A program made the position numbers and the translations under genes. Source: Hyalella azteca (lineage: Eukaryota; Arthropoda; Malacostraca; Amphipoda; Hyalellidae). From it: 64,000 bases of DNA. How positions within the stretch are numbered: position 1 is the first letter of the stretch; every line of letters starts with the position of its first letter. Shown here in pieces: positions 1 through 13,846 of the stretch. Under the pieces are notes generated by a model. The model did no database searches and was not told where the DNA came from. It saw only the letters and a program-made list of their open reading frames with translations. Location: assembly GCF_000764305.2 (NCBI RefSeq), contig NW_025941432.1, forward strand, positions 36,997 to 100,996. The letters are read 5' to 3'.

Positions 1-3000
1 ATCATTGACTATCTGCGCAGGCGTTGTTCATGAACGCAATTCGAATCTTCTTTGCCTTCATCGAATCTTTTGACGTCAAGTCTCGGCGTGGCGTTATAAA
101 GAGACCTCTTTGCAGGAAACACGCCTTAATCAAATAAGCAGAGCACTTTCTAAATACTTGCGCCTGGAGAGCTTCAATAGGAGATTCTTTCCCCTGGCAT
201 CAGGTTCCAGAGACTGGTAATAAAATGCCACCTAAAAAAGCTAAATTGTTTTAGGATTTCATTAGGGAGTTTTGAAGGAGGCCTGTAAGGTGATAGACTC
301 GACACGCGTCCTAATTACTGTTCTCTAAATAACGTTCCTTCGAGAACACCGGTAGAAATCACGGGTGAAACAACGACGGTCTAACGCTGGCCATTTATTG
401 GGGTTTGGAATAGTGGTCTCCTGCATATTGTTAGGGCTTCAAAGCCTGCGACAAACTTTTCGTAAGATACATTAGAACAACAAAAAACATATCATGAAGA
501 CTGGCAATTCGCGAGTAAACATGAATACAAGAAATCAAATTGTTTTGAAAGTATGTGTCTCATGACATTCTGTCATTAGCACGTGACTTACTTAAATCAT
601 TTAATATTGACTATTACTGTCTTCGTTTTACCATAACTAAAAATACATGTATCATAATTGTATTAACGCGTACCAGAAACTTTTAACGCGCACGACAAAT
701 GCAATTAATAATTTCCAAATGTGAAATAACTCGATGAAGCTCTGAGCCGGAAAATCATCTGAATTGCTAGAGTAACGCCTCTACATTTTTTTGCGAAACG
801 ATCTCAACATTTTCACTGAAGCTGTGAGAGCCCTAACATGGAGCCTAATATCTCAATCATAGGACATTTCGCTGAAAACTAAGCACAAAATCAGCATAAA
901 CTACGAGCATCAAAGCATAATAAATCTGTTGCTTACGACGCCACTTCATAATGTCATCGTTTCCGTGCGAACCTACGCACAAAAATTCCTAGTTTGGCAA
1001 GACGCGGAAGCCATCGCCATATTCCTGATGCGTTCCTCACTTCCAAAAATATTCGAGCAATGAGTAATCTACAAAAGTCCTGTCTCCCAGGGACTCATCT
1101 TCGGAACTTTACGCTTTTTAATTAATCTTCTTACTTGTTAATCACGCGCTCGGTGTAATTAGCAGAGTTGTTCGCAATCTTGTCGGAGTCTAATTAAAAA
1201 TTGATTCAGTTTGCATAAGAGAGAATGTGAGCGACTGAGACTGCTAAATTTGCACAGCAAATTCATGCCATAAGTCACTCTTAGACTTAGCAAAATGTCA
1301 AGCGAAAGCATGGAATGGTAAGTCAAAGTTAAACTAGCGTACTATTGGATTTGTGAAAATTATGAATGAATATTGGCATAACACAATCGGAAAATTCAGC
1401 AAAATTAGAGAATAGTTATGGATAAATATTATTATCGTTCAAGGAATGTTAATTGTTATGTGAGACAAGACGGGACCTTGCAAAATCATTAGAAAATCTT
1501 ATTTTATTCCTTATCAGTGTATCCCATGAAATTTTGCTAAAGTATTAATAACTTTTAGTTATTTTTTATCACGTTTTGAGATATAATGCAACAACCTTCT
1601 GCGGTCCTAGCCTTCTTGTAGCACAGAGCAAAAAACGAATGAAAAATTTTCAAACTTAGGAAGTGGTTGACAGAATCTTCTTTGCAGTTATTTTGAGATC
1701 TGCGCGGAGGCGCTGCTGGCCAGAGTTGGGCAGGTTGCTAGAGTTCGCCTTGTATCGACATCCACTGACCGATGTCCAGAAATGTGCGAAGCTTGTAGCA
1801 ATTACGGCCAACACTTGCAGCAACCCTCGCCTCGTCCTATATCCGGACGTGGGACGAGGTGCACCGAACGCAGTGCACGAAATTGCAGCTTCAGCTACTG
1901 TCGTAGTGTCGTCTTCCCGCTGACGTTCACAGTGTCGCCTTGCAAGATTCAAGGAGCAAGGCTCGCCTCGAGAAACTTGAATTGAAAGTTGTTCCACTAT
2001 TATAAGCTCGGTGCGTGTTATAATTAGCCCATAATAAATGAAAAGTTAGCTGCAGAAGATTTTTTCTTGCAAATATCGTCTGCTTGATAGCCCATTTGAT
2101 TTGACAACTGAAATAATTACAAAATTTGCATAATCCATTATATATCTTTGCCTTGTTATATTTCACTAGTCTGCTTTGATTGCACACCACCCAAGAATTT
2201 AAATGCAAGGAAAAGGCCTAGAAAATTTGCCATAACTCCATTGAAATTTTGTTCTGGTAAATTTGTTTACCAGTTTATTTGTCTTTGAAGCTTGTCTTTT
2301 TCTGTCTTGTCTCGTTCGCATGTTTATAATTCATTTTCTTAGGAGCTTTATAGTTTAACTTAATCTTAACTGTTAATTAATATTAACAGAATAGAGGAAT
2401 GAGAATACAAATAAAGAAAGGATAGGAGCATCGTATCGGCAGGGTGGCCCATTGCCCCAAGTTCAGAGTACCAATATTGGAGTAAAGTGATGTGGGTTCC
2501 ATATCAACTCTGGGCGCCATTCTTTGGTTGGAATCGGCGGAGAGGCCGGAAGGTTAGGCACAGCTAAAATTGGAGCTGTGAGTTGCGAGTTCGAGAGCGC
2601 AACGAGCTGTGAATGTTCTGTGACGCTAAGAACCGGCGGCAGGCCTACAGCATTTAAACGCTGAAACTGCTATATATGCGTACGAATATTCGTACGATTA
2701 ATGACCGGAGAATGCATTACAGTTTCAGAGGGGCCGAATAATTTTTTAGATTGCGTCGGTATATAGATCAAAAAGCAGGTTTGACAAGTAATGATAATAT
2801 ATTAACGACGTTCCGAATATATCAACACTCATTTTCAAGTTAAGAGAGGCTTTGAATAATGAAATCTGGTTGACATGAGTACATAATACACGTAACAGGA
2901 TTTAACGCAAAAATTTTGAGCCAGAATGTCCCCCCGAAAAAAAAAAATCGTAAAGTTTAGGCAAATCCGGTAGTTTGGACATTGATAGTCGAGGTCCAAT

Positions 3001-3045
3001 CCAAAATGACGAGGGTTCCAGCAATCGTTGATCGGTTAATGTTGT
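1..3045. other. Non-coding flank
   Basis: AT-rich sequence. A GC-richer block at about 1690-1970 is open in several frames on both strands but has no recognisable protein. It includes a stem with arms CCTCGTCC and GGACGAGG at 1830-1859. A second GC-richer block lies near 2440-2660. Nothing else is supported. Confidence 0.5.
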
Positions 3046-3051
3046 GCACCT

Positions 3052-3120
3052 CTGCATGATGACGATGCTGGTGGGTTCCTCCAGTACTGCATGATGACGA
3101 TGCTGGTGGGTTCCTCCAGC
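3052..3120. repeat. Two copies of a 35-bp direct repeat
   Basis: CTGCATGATGACGATGCTGG plus GGGTTCCTCCAG occurs at 3052 and again at 3087 with at most a base or two changed. Confidence 0.9.
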
Positions 3121-3922
3121 ACAGTGGGAGCGACGGTCTTGTGAGTTTTTTTTTCAGGGAGATCCTCTGCCCTCCAGACTGAAGGTGGCCGGTGAGACAG
3201 CAACCTTCTTCGAAGCTAAATTTTTAAACTACACCGGCCTCGTCATTGTTGGGTATAGTCCGGAGTTTGACGTTGTCAAGGGTGTCACCAAGCCTGCTTA
3301 ATTTATCAATGATCTTAAGATGAAGTTGCTTGTTTATAATCCTTAATGTCGTAATTTAAAGTTAAGTCAAAAGAAAAATATTTATTTATATTTATAAAAA
3401 GTGTGTGCGACTGCAAAATGCTAAATTGAAAACATTTTTTTTGCTTTGTCTGGGAGCAACTAAACATGTGGTATAGAAATATATATTATTCATTTTGTAT
3501 CGTTGAATTATAAGAATGTGCAAAGACGCTCATACATTTAACATTTTAAATCCGTTTACATTTTTGTTGACGTCAGGGAACTTCGCTGACATTTGGCGCG
3601 TGATTTGGATGACCTCAAAATAATTCAGTACAAGGAGACACAATATCGAATAAAATTACCGACATACTTAAAAGCTTCGAACAATATTAGCCTGCTAACT
3701 AAGTTTGGCCTTAAAATATTCAGTATAATTGATAAGAATGCATATGATTTCATGAGATAATATCCACCCAAATAAGTTTTTCTGAATGCTTTACTCGAGT
3801 TCGTCAAATTAGAGCTTTTATTTTATATAATTTATTTGTAGAAATAAATCGTTAATCAACCGAGCAAAAATAAAGAAATTACTTCAAAGACGTACAAAGG
3901 GATACCCGACTTGTTCACATAC

Positions 3923-4270
3923 TCCTAAGACAACGAACAGATACATTGAGAGACTAAAGACTCTACAGCAAGCATTCGATCTGCAGAGATCTTTTTAATG
4001 ATCTGCTTAATTGAGAGATAAAATGATCCTAAGACAACGAACAGATCCATTGATAGGCTAAAGACTCTACCAGCAACCATTCAATCTGCAGAGATCTTTT
4101 TACTGATCTTTTTAATGATCTGCTTAATTGAGTGATAAAATGATCCTCAGACAACGAACAGATCCATTGATAGGCTAAAGACTCTACCAGCAAGCATTCA
4201 ATCTGCGGAGATCTTTTTAATGATCTGCTTAATTGAGAGATAAAATGATCCTCAGACAACGAACAGACAA
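3923..4270. repeat. About 105-bp tandem repeat, just over three copies
   Basis: Copies begin with TCCTAAGACAACGAACAG or TCCTCAGACAACGAACAG at 3923, 4027, 4144 and 4249 (spacing 104, 117 and 105). The second copy has an internal duplication of the GATCTTTTTAATGATCTGC segment. Minus-strand repeat peptides across it are a by-product. Confidence 0.9.
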
Positions 4271-6900
4271 ACAGAGATTGCTGAACTTTGTCTCGAAGAG
4301 TTGCACTTTATTGCCTGCCATTGAGCCCGGCAAACGAGAGCCACTGGTGAGCATCGCGACTACTCAGAATTTCATAAGTAGACCCTGTTTGTGTTTAATC
4401 TACTTAGGTAGTCAAAATTACAGTGGAAAAGTTGAGATATTAAGATAGTTTTATTCGTTACTGCGTGCTGATATGTTACGCTCACGCGTTTCCATTTCGG
4501 CGAAAGATAAGTAATAAAACTATGTGTCCAAGACGATACTTCATGCACTGTTGTCGGTTACTTTGAAATTGTTGAAATATAGAAAAAGTTGCCTGATTTG
4601 CATGCAATAATAAATTGACATTGTAATTAAAATATAGTAAAGGTTAGAGCAGTAAAGTTTATTAGGAACGCCTTCAATAAACGTTTTCTTGATGAACGTC
4701 ATTCATCAGGGTAGACGACGTATAACATTGAGGGAAGAAAAAATATGTATTACAAAAACCGTTAGAAACTCCAAAATATTTAAGCCATTATAGACTAAAA
4801 TATATTTGACGGAAAATTATATGATTACGTATCTTTGCCCTCAACAACGCTTGATAGCTATTGTAGACTTGCGATATTCAATAAACCATGATTGGCTGAG
4901 TAAAATTTTAAAATGAAGAGAAAATAAATGTTAAGCTGTTTGGTGAAAATTCACGGTTTCCAATAAACACATTATGCGGATTATCTCTAATTATGTTTTT
5001 CATATTTACTAGACTTGCCTGTAGAGAAATGCAGTTGCTTGCCTTCCCATCGTAATCAATAATTAGAACTTAATTATCCTAGATCATCATTGTTCTTCAA
5101 TACAAAAGAAGGTATAGGTCAATTTCTATGTGAGGGAAATACTTTTCGACATTCTTTTCCGGCATTAAATCAACTCTCAAATTCAATCCGAAAATTCTTG
5201 AATAAGTCCACGAAAATCAAAGTGAGACTCCGCTATATGAACGAAAAAGTCCCAGAGTTCTTCTCTCCTCTTGAAAGATGAAAGTTGCTTTGGTGCTGAT
5301 TATTATTGAAGGCTCAGCTCATCAGACCGGCAACCAAGTGAGGGGAAGAAAATTAGTTCGATCTCATTTAAAGAGCTGACACTACATTGACGGCCGTTGA
5401 CTATGACAACACTATATATAGCAGACCATTCTATCAAGTGCATAACCAATTAAATATTTAAATTTGCCAATTTGCAATAATATATTATCTTCACAAACTG
5501 AAATTTGAGCTGTTCTACTGAACAAATTTGAGCATTACTGACAATTTTCGAGCGACCGGGCGTGTAATCGGCCGTCACCCTTTCCATATTACCGTCATCG
5601 GCAGCAGTCAATAGCAATGCACTTTTGGAAGCTTTTTAGGAGGGTGGGCCGTGAGCCCCGGCCTCGCTCTTGTGGATAACATGCTTTTTCAATTTACAAA
5701 TATGATGAAGCGCAGCGGTGGCGACGAACGCCGCCAGCCATCGTTCTGCCTGCTCACAGGTACTTCTTGATTTTAGCTGCCGTCGCCTTACGTCTTAGCG
5801 AGCGCATTAGAGAGGAGATGATCGAAATTATTTTGAGTGTGCCGCTTTGGAAATAGAAACGGCCTGCAGAAGCCTTTGAAGGCTGCACCAGGGCCCAACT
5901 TGAGCGGTGGGACCCATAACCGAATGTGAGCTCAGGCATTGCAGCTATGCAATAAAACTTTTTTTTTCTTCTTCTCGCAGCTTCTTTTCTAGCAAAAGAA
6001 GCTTTGCTTCTTATGCAAAAAAAAAGAAGCTTCTCTCTTCTTTTTTTTCTTCTAGCAGCTTCTCGGCTGCTAGGGAGTTTATTGACGTAAGGATATCATA
6101 TCGTGCCGAAATGGGTTTCTTTGATTGCTTATAATAATTTTAGTCGGTCATGCTGGGCTGAATTTTTATCGTTGAGGTGAAATGTAAAAGAAAAATTTAT
6201 TTATGCATCGGTTACTTGTAAATGTTATTATAATTGTTTAGTTATTTGGCTTGAAAAAAAAAATTTAAAGAGGCGTTTCAGTGGTTTTGTAGCAACAATG
6301 AGAAATTTTTAATTAATTTATTTATTTGAATTAATTTATTTAATTATGTACCTGTTTACTTTCAGTAGTCAGTTGTTTGAAAACATTATCAATGTTAACC
6401 TATTGTAATGACCACCGAATTATTTTCTTTTGTGACTCATCTTGGGAAGCAGCTGTCCTGAAAAAATATTCGCGTAAAAATTATGTTATCCATAGTTGAA
6501 ACTAGCATTGGTAATTAAGTAACAGATAGAGGTCGAGAATTCAATTCTTAACCTCTGCGATGACCAATTATAAGAAGAAAATAACCGTCATCACTATTGC
6601 AGATGTTCTGTTGGATCCACCAACCTGTCAAGTTGATTTCTGAATTACAATGAAGTGAGGAATACTGTATCATGCAGTGACTTCCCACAGTATACTTGCC
6701 TTTATTTTTACAGGAGTCAGTGACTGGCCCCACCCATGCAAGCCTCGGTCCTGCATGTTCTTGGGTCGACCGTATTTTCGAGTCGCTTGGTCGTGCGTGG
6801 AGTTTGTATCTTAAAGCCTCGAGATCCAGCAGCGCAGCAGCAAACATTTGCTTAGGCTACACGTACACTCCGCTCCCAGCTTCAGTTAAGCGTCAAAGGC
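4271..6900. other. Non-coding stretch
   Basis: AT-rich, with a pyrimidine/purine hairpin-prone patch of CTTCTT and GAAGAAG-type runs at 5955-6065. I see no gene. Confidence 0.5.
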
Positions 6901-7156
6901 CCTCTTACCTATCACACGACCTGTCGTGTCTTACCTATCACACGACCTGTCGTGTCTTACCTGTCGGTATGAACATGCAGCCGTGTACTTACCTGTCACA
7001 CGACAGCTCCCACGTGCATGCAGCCGTGTTCTTACCTGTCACACGACAGCTCCCACGTGCATGCAGCCGTGTTCTTACCTGTCACACGACAGCTGCCACG
7101 TGCATGCAGCCGTGTTCTTACCTGTCACACGACAGCTCCCACGTGCATGCAGCCGT
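6901..7156. repeat. Minisatellite with 43-bp unit, ending at an assembly join
   Basis: The array begins with short diverged units containing ACACGACCTGTCGTGT, itself an inverted repeat. It then runs as about four 43-bp units built from CTTACCTGTCACACGACAGC, CCACGTGCATGCAGCCGTGT and small linkers. It stops at the N at 7157. Open plus-strand frames here are repeat-derived. Confidence 0.9.
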
Positions 7157-7157
7157 N

Positions 7158-10100
7158 TATCGACATAAAAATTTCATTGTGCATGGCTTCACATTCAAGA
7201 GATAAAAACATAAATGAATTATTTAACGAGCAACGGTTCCATTAATAGGTCAAGTAAAGTAGAAACTAATGGCGACACCCATACCGTGTCCAACGGCTAC
7301 AGCTATAGCGCTCTATTCCCGACGCCAATTCGTCTTGGTAACCAGCGGTTTGCATTCATTCCGCAAGCAATGGTTTTTCCATTACAATAAAAATATCAGA
7401 AAATTTAGAACGGAAGTAACAATCAGTTCATTTGAAGTCGTTGAAATTACATAACTTTAGCGTCTTGCGTGATCCCATTGAGATGACATTAATGCTATAA
7501 TCACACTGCACGTTCATTACCATAGATATAACAGGCTTTGGCATGATTCTCTTTTAAGAATGAACACTGTGATGACTAGTGGAGTTCATTAAGATTTAGT
7601 GTGAACAATATTCACAGTCTGCGGTATTCTTATGCTGCGCTCGGCTTACATTTTTAGAACAAAAGGAAATTGTTCGCTCAATTCTTCGATGTTCAAACGT
7701 CCGCTTCACAAAAACGCAGCCAAATCATTGGTGGTGAGATATTTTATGACAACCATATGACAATGCGTTCAGCATTCAGTCTGTTGAAGATTTTCAGCTA
7801 ATAAATATGTTCGTAATGAAGGGTTAATTCGTATTTTGGTTCCTTTTAACCATTTAATAGCAATTTTTCATAAGGAAATAAATATAGTGCAAACCTATGA
7901 TGACTTCAATGAATCGAACACAATTATACCAGCATTATTATCGTCATTGTGCATTTATTTCAACAACGATTAGCGGATTATCAAAATCTGATTGATATAC
8001 ATGATTCTGTAAACAAATCAACATCCAATAAATAGTTATTTCGAGGCTCGATGAAAATTTGATTGAAATAAATAAACTAGAACTTATAGTCACAATAATG
8101 AAAAAATTTTTCGAAAATTCATGCTTTTATGAGGCCTCACGTCACTTGTAAAAGAATTCATCTTGCATCACTTTTGCTGCGCTTGGCGAACCTTGTTCAT
8201 CGTGATGAAGTGGCTGCAAGAAGGAAATCCTATTTTAAGCAAGGTTTCATAAAAACTGAATACATAATGCAGTTTTTTATGTTTTCAGTATCATTCCTTT
8301 CGAATTTAATCACGAGCCCGAACCTAGAAAATCACAAGATGCCTAATTTCCTTGAAATAATGCATATTGTAGGCTAGAGTGTACTTAATGGGACCTTCTA
8401 CTTGGATGCTAAATTAGATATTCTGTTTCATATCAAACTAATATAAAGGCGAATATTATCTCATGAGATGAATGGCCAGGTATCATTTGGCCATAAATGT
8501 TACGGGTTGCAGTTGTTTCAGATTTTGTCAACCCATGACATTTAGTTGCGCACTGAAGTCAGATGAGTTTCACACTCAAATGAAACACTGTGCTAAAGAA
8601 TGGACAAGACTTTGAGGGATTGGAGTAAATCAGCTTCCGATGTATTGTGAATGATGCTAATGACTGTCTAAGACTCCAGTCACTGAGTTTGCATTCTCCT
8701 GAGGATGTTGAGCATTACTGCCAATGATTTGCATGTCCAAGTTTTTAATAAGAATTAAAATGACGTGCATGGCTGACTTAATTAAACATATAGGTTTAAC
8801 GGTGGGCGTGGCTGAGTGATGGCTTTCAGTGAGAATGTTGCGTACGAATGAAACCGATCCGACATCAACCACGAGAGCAGTAACTACATCTTATGTCTTC
8901 ACACTAATAGAAAATAGATGTACACAACGTTCTCTCCTTGCGATTAGTAGATACCTGCCAACAAATTTAGAGAAAACCCAAAGAAAGGCCATATCCTTCT
9001 TGTGACGGGATTACATATAGTTTTGCTCGCAAGTTCTACTAACATGTAGAAAATCCGGCAACAGGATCATATAGCCTTGGCCGTTATACACATATATCTG
9101 AACAATATGGTGACAGGATCATTTAGTTTTGCGAGCAGGTTATACAAATTGAAAGCCACCACTAATTACTAGACGTACTGATTAAACTTACCGTAAAAAA
9201 TGTGACTGCTTTATTAATCATGGCATACAATATATTATGAAGATGCCTTAAGATATTAAAATGTTGCACACCTCTGATAACTTCTTCCTTTATAATTTTT
9301 GATACGTCCAAACCATGCTGTGTAACACCACACTACTGCACGAATAAATAATTATCGTCGAAAAACGTTTTCATTTTTCCACAATTATTAAGCTATCTCT
9401 GTCTATATAAAAAGGTGGATAGACAGATATAACATCGAATTATTCCGCACACGTACAAATAAAGAGCCATATTGCTTTACATGCTTCATTGTGCGTCAAC
9501 TATCCTTGTTAAGCAGCAAGTTGACTCTTGTTATAGCGCCCATTGCCCGAGTTATGTTTGGCCATACTGCTGCTAACCGAAGATACCCCGGCCTTACATT
9601 TTCTGGCCTAACCTACACACGTTGCAACACTTCTCCACACCAAACAAAACGTGCGAAAACCTAACCTTATTGGCTGCATGACGTTAAATAGAGGGGCAGG
9701 TGAGTTGATAGAGCCAAACATTGCCTGCATGAAAGTTTTGGGTCGGTGTAGCGTGATTAAGTTAGGCGAGAAGAGGTTAGTCCGGAGCAGGTGAGGCCGG
9801 ATGCTGAAGTGCATGCTTTATGAGCGATCATGCTAATGTATTGCAGAAGATTTACGGTGATATTATATTATGGCAGTGTGTGACTGGTTTTGATATGGTG
9901 TTTCAGCGTAGTCGGCGGCATCTAGCTCTGTGGCTGAATAAAGTTATTGCAAGCTGAGGCTGTTCGTATGTTTCAGGGCATATTTAGGAGCTAAATTTGT
10001 GGGCCATGTCTGCGCCCCCCAATGCGCTTGTGAAAATGATGAGTCTTTAGCATTGTAGAGTTGACAATTTATTTTTCAGTCAGACTCCACAGTTTGAAGT

Positions 10101-10859
10101 CGGCCGAGATTAGAAGTTACATTTGCAGCAGTTCGCGAACTTCTTGACAGATGGACGTGGGTAGTGGCTCTGTCAATTGGCCCTTCTTATAAAAGAATAA
10201 AAAAGTAACTCATAGGGTGCGGAATTCTATATGACCTTGCATTCGTCCTAAAACTCTAAAAAATGTATATTTTCTGATCTATCGATAAATCAGTTTTCTC
10301 ATGGAATTTGTTTTCATGACGCGATAAGTCACAAGTACAATTAAAGTAAGGTAAATGAGGTTACTTTTCATGGTTCAAAACGTTTAATCATGCGCTTAAA
10401 TGTACTAGTATATGCATGTCATGTATGTACATTGTACATGTAGACAATCAGAAAAAAGCGGCAGATAAACGATTGTCCATCTTCTAAGCACATTTACGTC
10501 AGCACAGATATTTACAGGAAGAAGATTATTTACAGACATCGATAAAAAAATGAAACAGCCAAATGAAAGGAAGTGGAAGTACACGGATGAATGAAAAAAT
10601 GTATAATTTGAGACGATAAGGGAAAATATAATTCATATCAAATGGTAACTTTTAAAACATAAAAATGTGGAAGCTTTCTTGAATAATATTTTCAGCTAGA
10701 AGATGCAGCAACAATATAATAGCGAAACAGGATAATGGAAAAACATCGTAACTTCGAAATACTTCAAAGAAAATGTATTTGAGGTAAAAATCATTTTGTC
10801 ACGTTATCTTCAAAATACTATCAATGCCGCAATGCAACTGGAAAGCAAGAGAAGAAATA
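7158..10859. other. Non-coding sequence downstream of Runx
   Basis: AT-rich sequence beyond the Runx 3' end. No coding similarity, RNA gene or clear transposon was recognised. Confidence 0.5.
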
Positions 10860-11110
10860 ATTGAAATAAGAATCATATTGCACTAGAATATTTATTTACT
10901 ATAGAATAGAATCTGTAGTTAAAATCTACACGACTTAATACGACCGAACAGAAATATTGATCAATATTTTTTTTTCATATTGTCCTACACATTTCAAGAC
11001 GTTTCTTGATGTAATTCAATCCTGGTTTGATTTTTTAAATATTCAAAGAAAGTAAGAATCAACAGTTATAATTTATCAACAATTATAACGTAAAAAGTCC
11101 GATAGATTCC
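10860..11110 (-). other. Putative Runx 3' UTR
   Basis: AT-rich non-coding sequence between the Runx stop and shortly after the AATAAA at 10891-10896. The 3' end is inferred from that signal only. Confidence 0.5.
10891..10896 (-). terminator. Probable Runx polyadenylation signal
   Basis: AATAAA on the minus strand, 215 bases past the Runx stop codon, is the first canonical signal I see in that direction. It would give a short 3' UTR of about 230-250 bases. Longer UTRs from later signals are possible. Confidence 0.55.
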
Positions 11111-11841
11111 TCAGTACGGACGCCATACGTGATGACCAGATGCTCGACTAGAAGACGCTTTTAAGGAACGGAACTTGATGGGCTCCTTGTGCGCGTGTCT
11201 GGTGACTGAATCATTAGACTCTGGGTCACTGGGCGGACTCGCTCTATGTTTTTCGACGTGGATTCTGTGGGCAATATCTCTGTTCGATTCACTGGAGTCA
11301 GGAAGCTTAGCTGTGGCCTTAGGACTTGAAGAATTAGTAGAATCTACCGCAGCAAGCTGCAGGGCTCTTGAACTGTCGACACTTCGAGGCGAATGCTTCG
11401 GTATACTGAATGCGCTGAACCCAGCAATGGGCACAGGTGCCTCCACACTGGCAGTGCTGGTCTGCAAGCTTCCATAAAAACGAACTGGGGACCGAGCGGC
11501 AGATAAATTAGACGAATTCAAGAGGGAGCTAGATCCAGTTGGTATGAAAGGAGCTCTCAGTAGAGGATGAAGTCTGGCGGTATCTGCCATTCTGGGAGGA
11601 GAGGAGTTGGAGAGCAACTTTATTCCGTCACACCTCGGAGTTGTAGTAGATGAAGGTGATGTTCTTGAAGGCGGAGAAGGTGTGTTGGGTGGAGAAGAGG
11701 CTGCTGAGTTAGAGGATCGAGTTGAAGTGGTGGATGCGTTTGATGGAAGGCCTGCTAGACTTATTGGAGACTTGGACCTTCCAGAGCAAGGCCCTAGGCC
11801 GCTGTCACAACCACTGCAGCGTCGACACCGGCCTTCCGAGG
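11111..11841 (-). CDS. Runx: Runx, terminal coding exon with VWRPY tail
   Basis: The last exon encodes residues 272-513 and ends in HHVWRPY followed by TGA. A C-terminal VWRPY is the hallmark of RUNX proteins and recruits Groucho/TLE corepressors. The acceptor is ttttgttccag|CC (phase 1), and the frame stays open for the full 731 nt. The start carries a small Cys/Arg cluster (GRCRRCSGCDSG). A long Ser/Thr/Pro-rich tract follows (SNSAASSPPNTPSPPSR and similar), then basic and Ser-rich segments. I recognise no other domain. The orientation and phases agree with the Runt exons, so this closes a 513-residue protein. Confidence 0.92.
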
Positions 11842-13846
11842 CTGGAACAAAAATGCAGGCTCATGTTAACTTATTACAAACCAACAGCGATGAAAAGATT
11901 GAATATATGACCTATGATAATGTGTTTACCACATTTTAAATGTGGCAAACAACTCAATGCAGATCAGGCGAGGCATACGAGCACTAACATTTACAAAGCA
12001 CTGAAGGAAACCCTGTATACATTTTTAACATGAAATTCTATACATATCCGAATAAAATCAAAGTTCCTAAAAAATTCAAAGTGTATGAAGGCAAACGATT
12101 CAAATTCGAACGAGGCCGATCCAGGTCGAGAAGGACAAATGTTCATGAGTGATTTTTTTTAACTTCAAATAAAGTAATTATTCCATAATATGTGGCTTTT
12201 TGGTGTACCCATGCAATCTCCAAAGAAGCGCTCTCAAAGAGCAGTATAAATTTGAAAGAATGGGCGTTCACTAAAGACACCTAATTTCTATTATTTATTT
12301 TTTTTAATTTAGATTTCCTATTTATTATTTTTGCAGGTGGGATCTGGTGCAGAAAACATCAAACTTTAAAAATGTTTCTCTGTTCGTAATTTCAGGCATG
12401 ATCAGAAAGTAATACAAAGCCAAATATTTGCGCGTAAAACTGTTTAAAAGCGTTGAAAGTATTTGAGGACAAACGATGAAAGATAGACAAATGCTGGATT
12501 TAAAATTCCATGTTTTAATTTTGTGGGTAACAAGCTGATTAATTAATGATGAAAATTTCAGATAGTTGTGGTTTTTGACTTTGAAACCTGATATTTTTTA
12601 TGAAAGATTTCAAAAACAAATTTGACTAAGATTTCTGTTGAGAAAATTCTGTGGAATTTTCCTATACACGTTGAACATAACGGAGTAATGCTCATCAGAA
12701 GTTCTGCAAGCTGAAGGATTCAAATTCAAGTTGATTCAATGTTCAATTTACTTTGTGTATCTGACATCTTGAATACGAGTTCAACACACCATTATATTCA
12801 GTAATTTCAAGGTCCATTCATTGCTGTCACGCAAAGTCAAAAGGATTCAATGTTGAAATGAATCAAGCGGTGGACGTTAAAAGACATCGGGCAAGCAACG
12901 AAGCCTCGAGTCGCGTAAGCAGCGGTGGAGGAAGCTATAAAACGGTGAGAGGTAAACAAACGGTGCCTGCAACTGGTTACTTATGCGTCTGCCACAGCTG
13001 CTGTTTACTTGCACCCTGTTGTTACTGGCACTCGAACCATAAAGCTCCTAAGCCGTGCAATTTACGACCAAAATGTCTGGCCATCCCTCAGGGATCGTCG
13101 TGAAAACTACTTTGCTTCAACTGAACATGTGAATCACGTGAATATAGGGCACGAATTTATCATGCAAATAAATACCATTCATTGTATCAAGAGTTGTGCT
13201 CGAAAGTCCTCATGATCGTAAGATTCATTCAGAACGCCCAGCAACAATTTTTCTATTTAATTCTGGAGTTTGATTCAGTGGAGCTAATATCAGACCCGAA
13301 ACGTGAGAGGAAAGAATATATTGAGTCATGTTTGAATAATATGTTTCCCGAAACGATGGTACAGGATAAAAATTGGAAGCATAGGTATTTTTTGAACACT
13401 AAGCTTAGTTTCTTTTTTTTTTTATCAGTTCAGATTGTCGTGGAGACCAAAGCTCGCAGATGGATTTAAATTGATTCGCGTGCATATAATTAAATAATCT
13501 GCCTTAGCGTTTCATTTTTATCATAAGCGAAGAAGTAAAGTCAGAGTCTTGACCTATCGATTGCTGACTGAAATACAATAGAAATACGAGAAAATCATTT
13601 ACTTTTTAAGCTGATCTCGTAGAAACGGAAAGTGTCGTATACATGACTTGAAAATCTAGGTTAAAATTACTCGGAAAGTGAGATAAGATTAATCAATTCC
13701 TTTCCTGCAAATATGATTAAAGAATGCAGGAGCTGGGTCCTTCATTAACGCCGCAATAAATGTGTATCTGGGAACTTTATACAGAGATACTAATCAAGAA
13801 ATTCAGGGCTAAGATGGAATAATAAAGCAAGACTACGAAGGCTCAC
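11842..13846 (-). other. Runx intron 5
   Basis: 2.0-kb AT-rich phase-1 intron. A plus-strand TATAAAA box near 12936 with a moderately GC-rich neighbourhood (12860-13100) is the only notable patch. I recognise no coding exon in it. Confidence 0.8.

Noticed and set aside
1656..1997. Overlapping open frames on both strands in a GC-richer block
   Set aside because: Neither translation resembles a known domain. It may be a repeat fragment, but I cannot name it.
11175..11477. Plus-strand open frame opposite the Runx VWRPY exon
   Set aside because: Shadow of the minus-strand exon; no domain or splice support of its own.
12000..12025. ACCCTGTATACA resembling a mariner end
   Set aside because: No matching inverted partner or transposase remnant nearby. 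A single short match is not enough.
12930..12945. TATAAAA box on the plus strand in Runx intron 5
   Set aside because: No downstream initiator or coding exon was recognised; a lone TATA match is expected by chance in AT-rich DNA.
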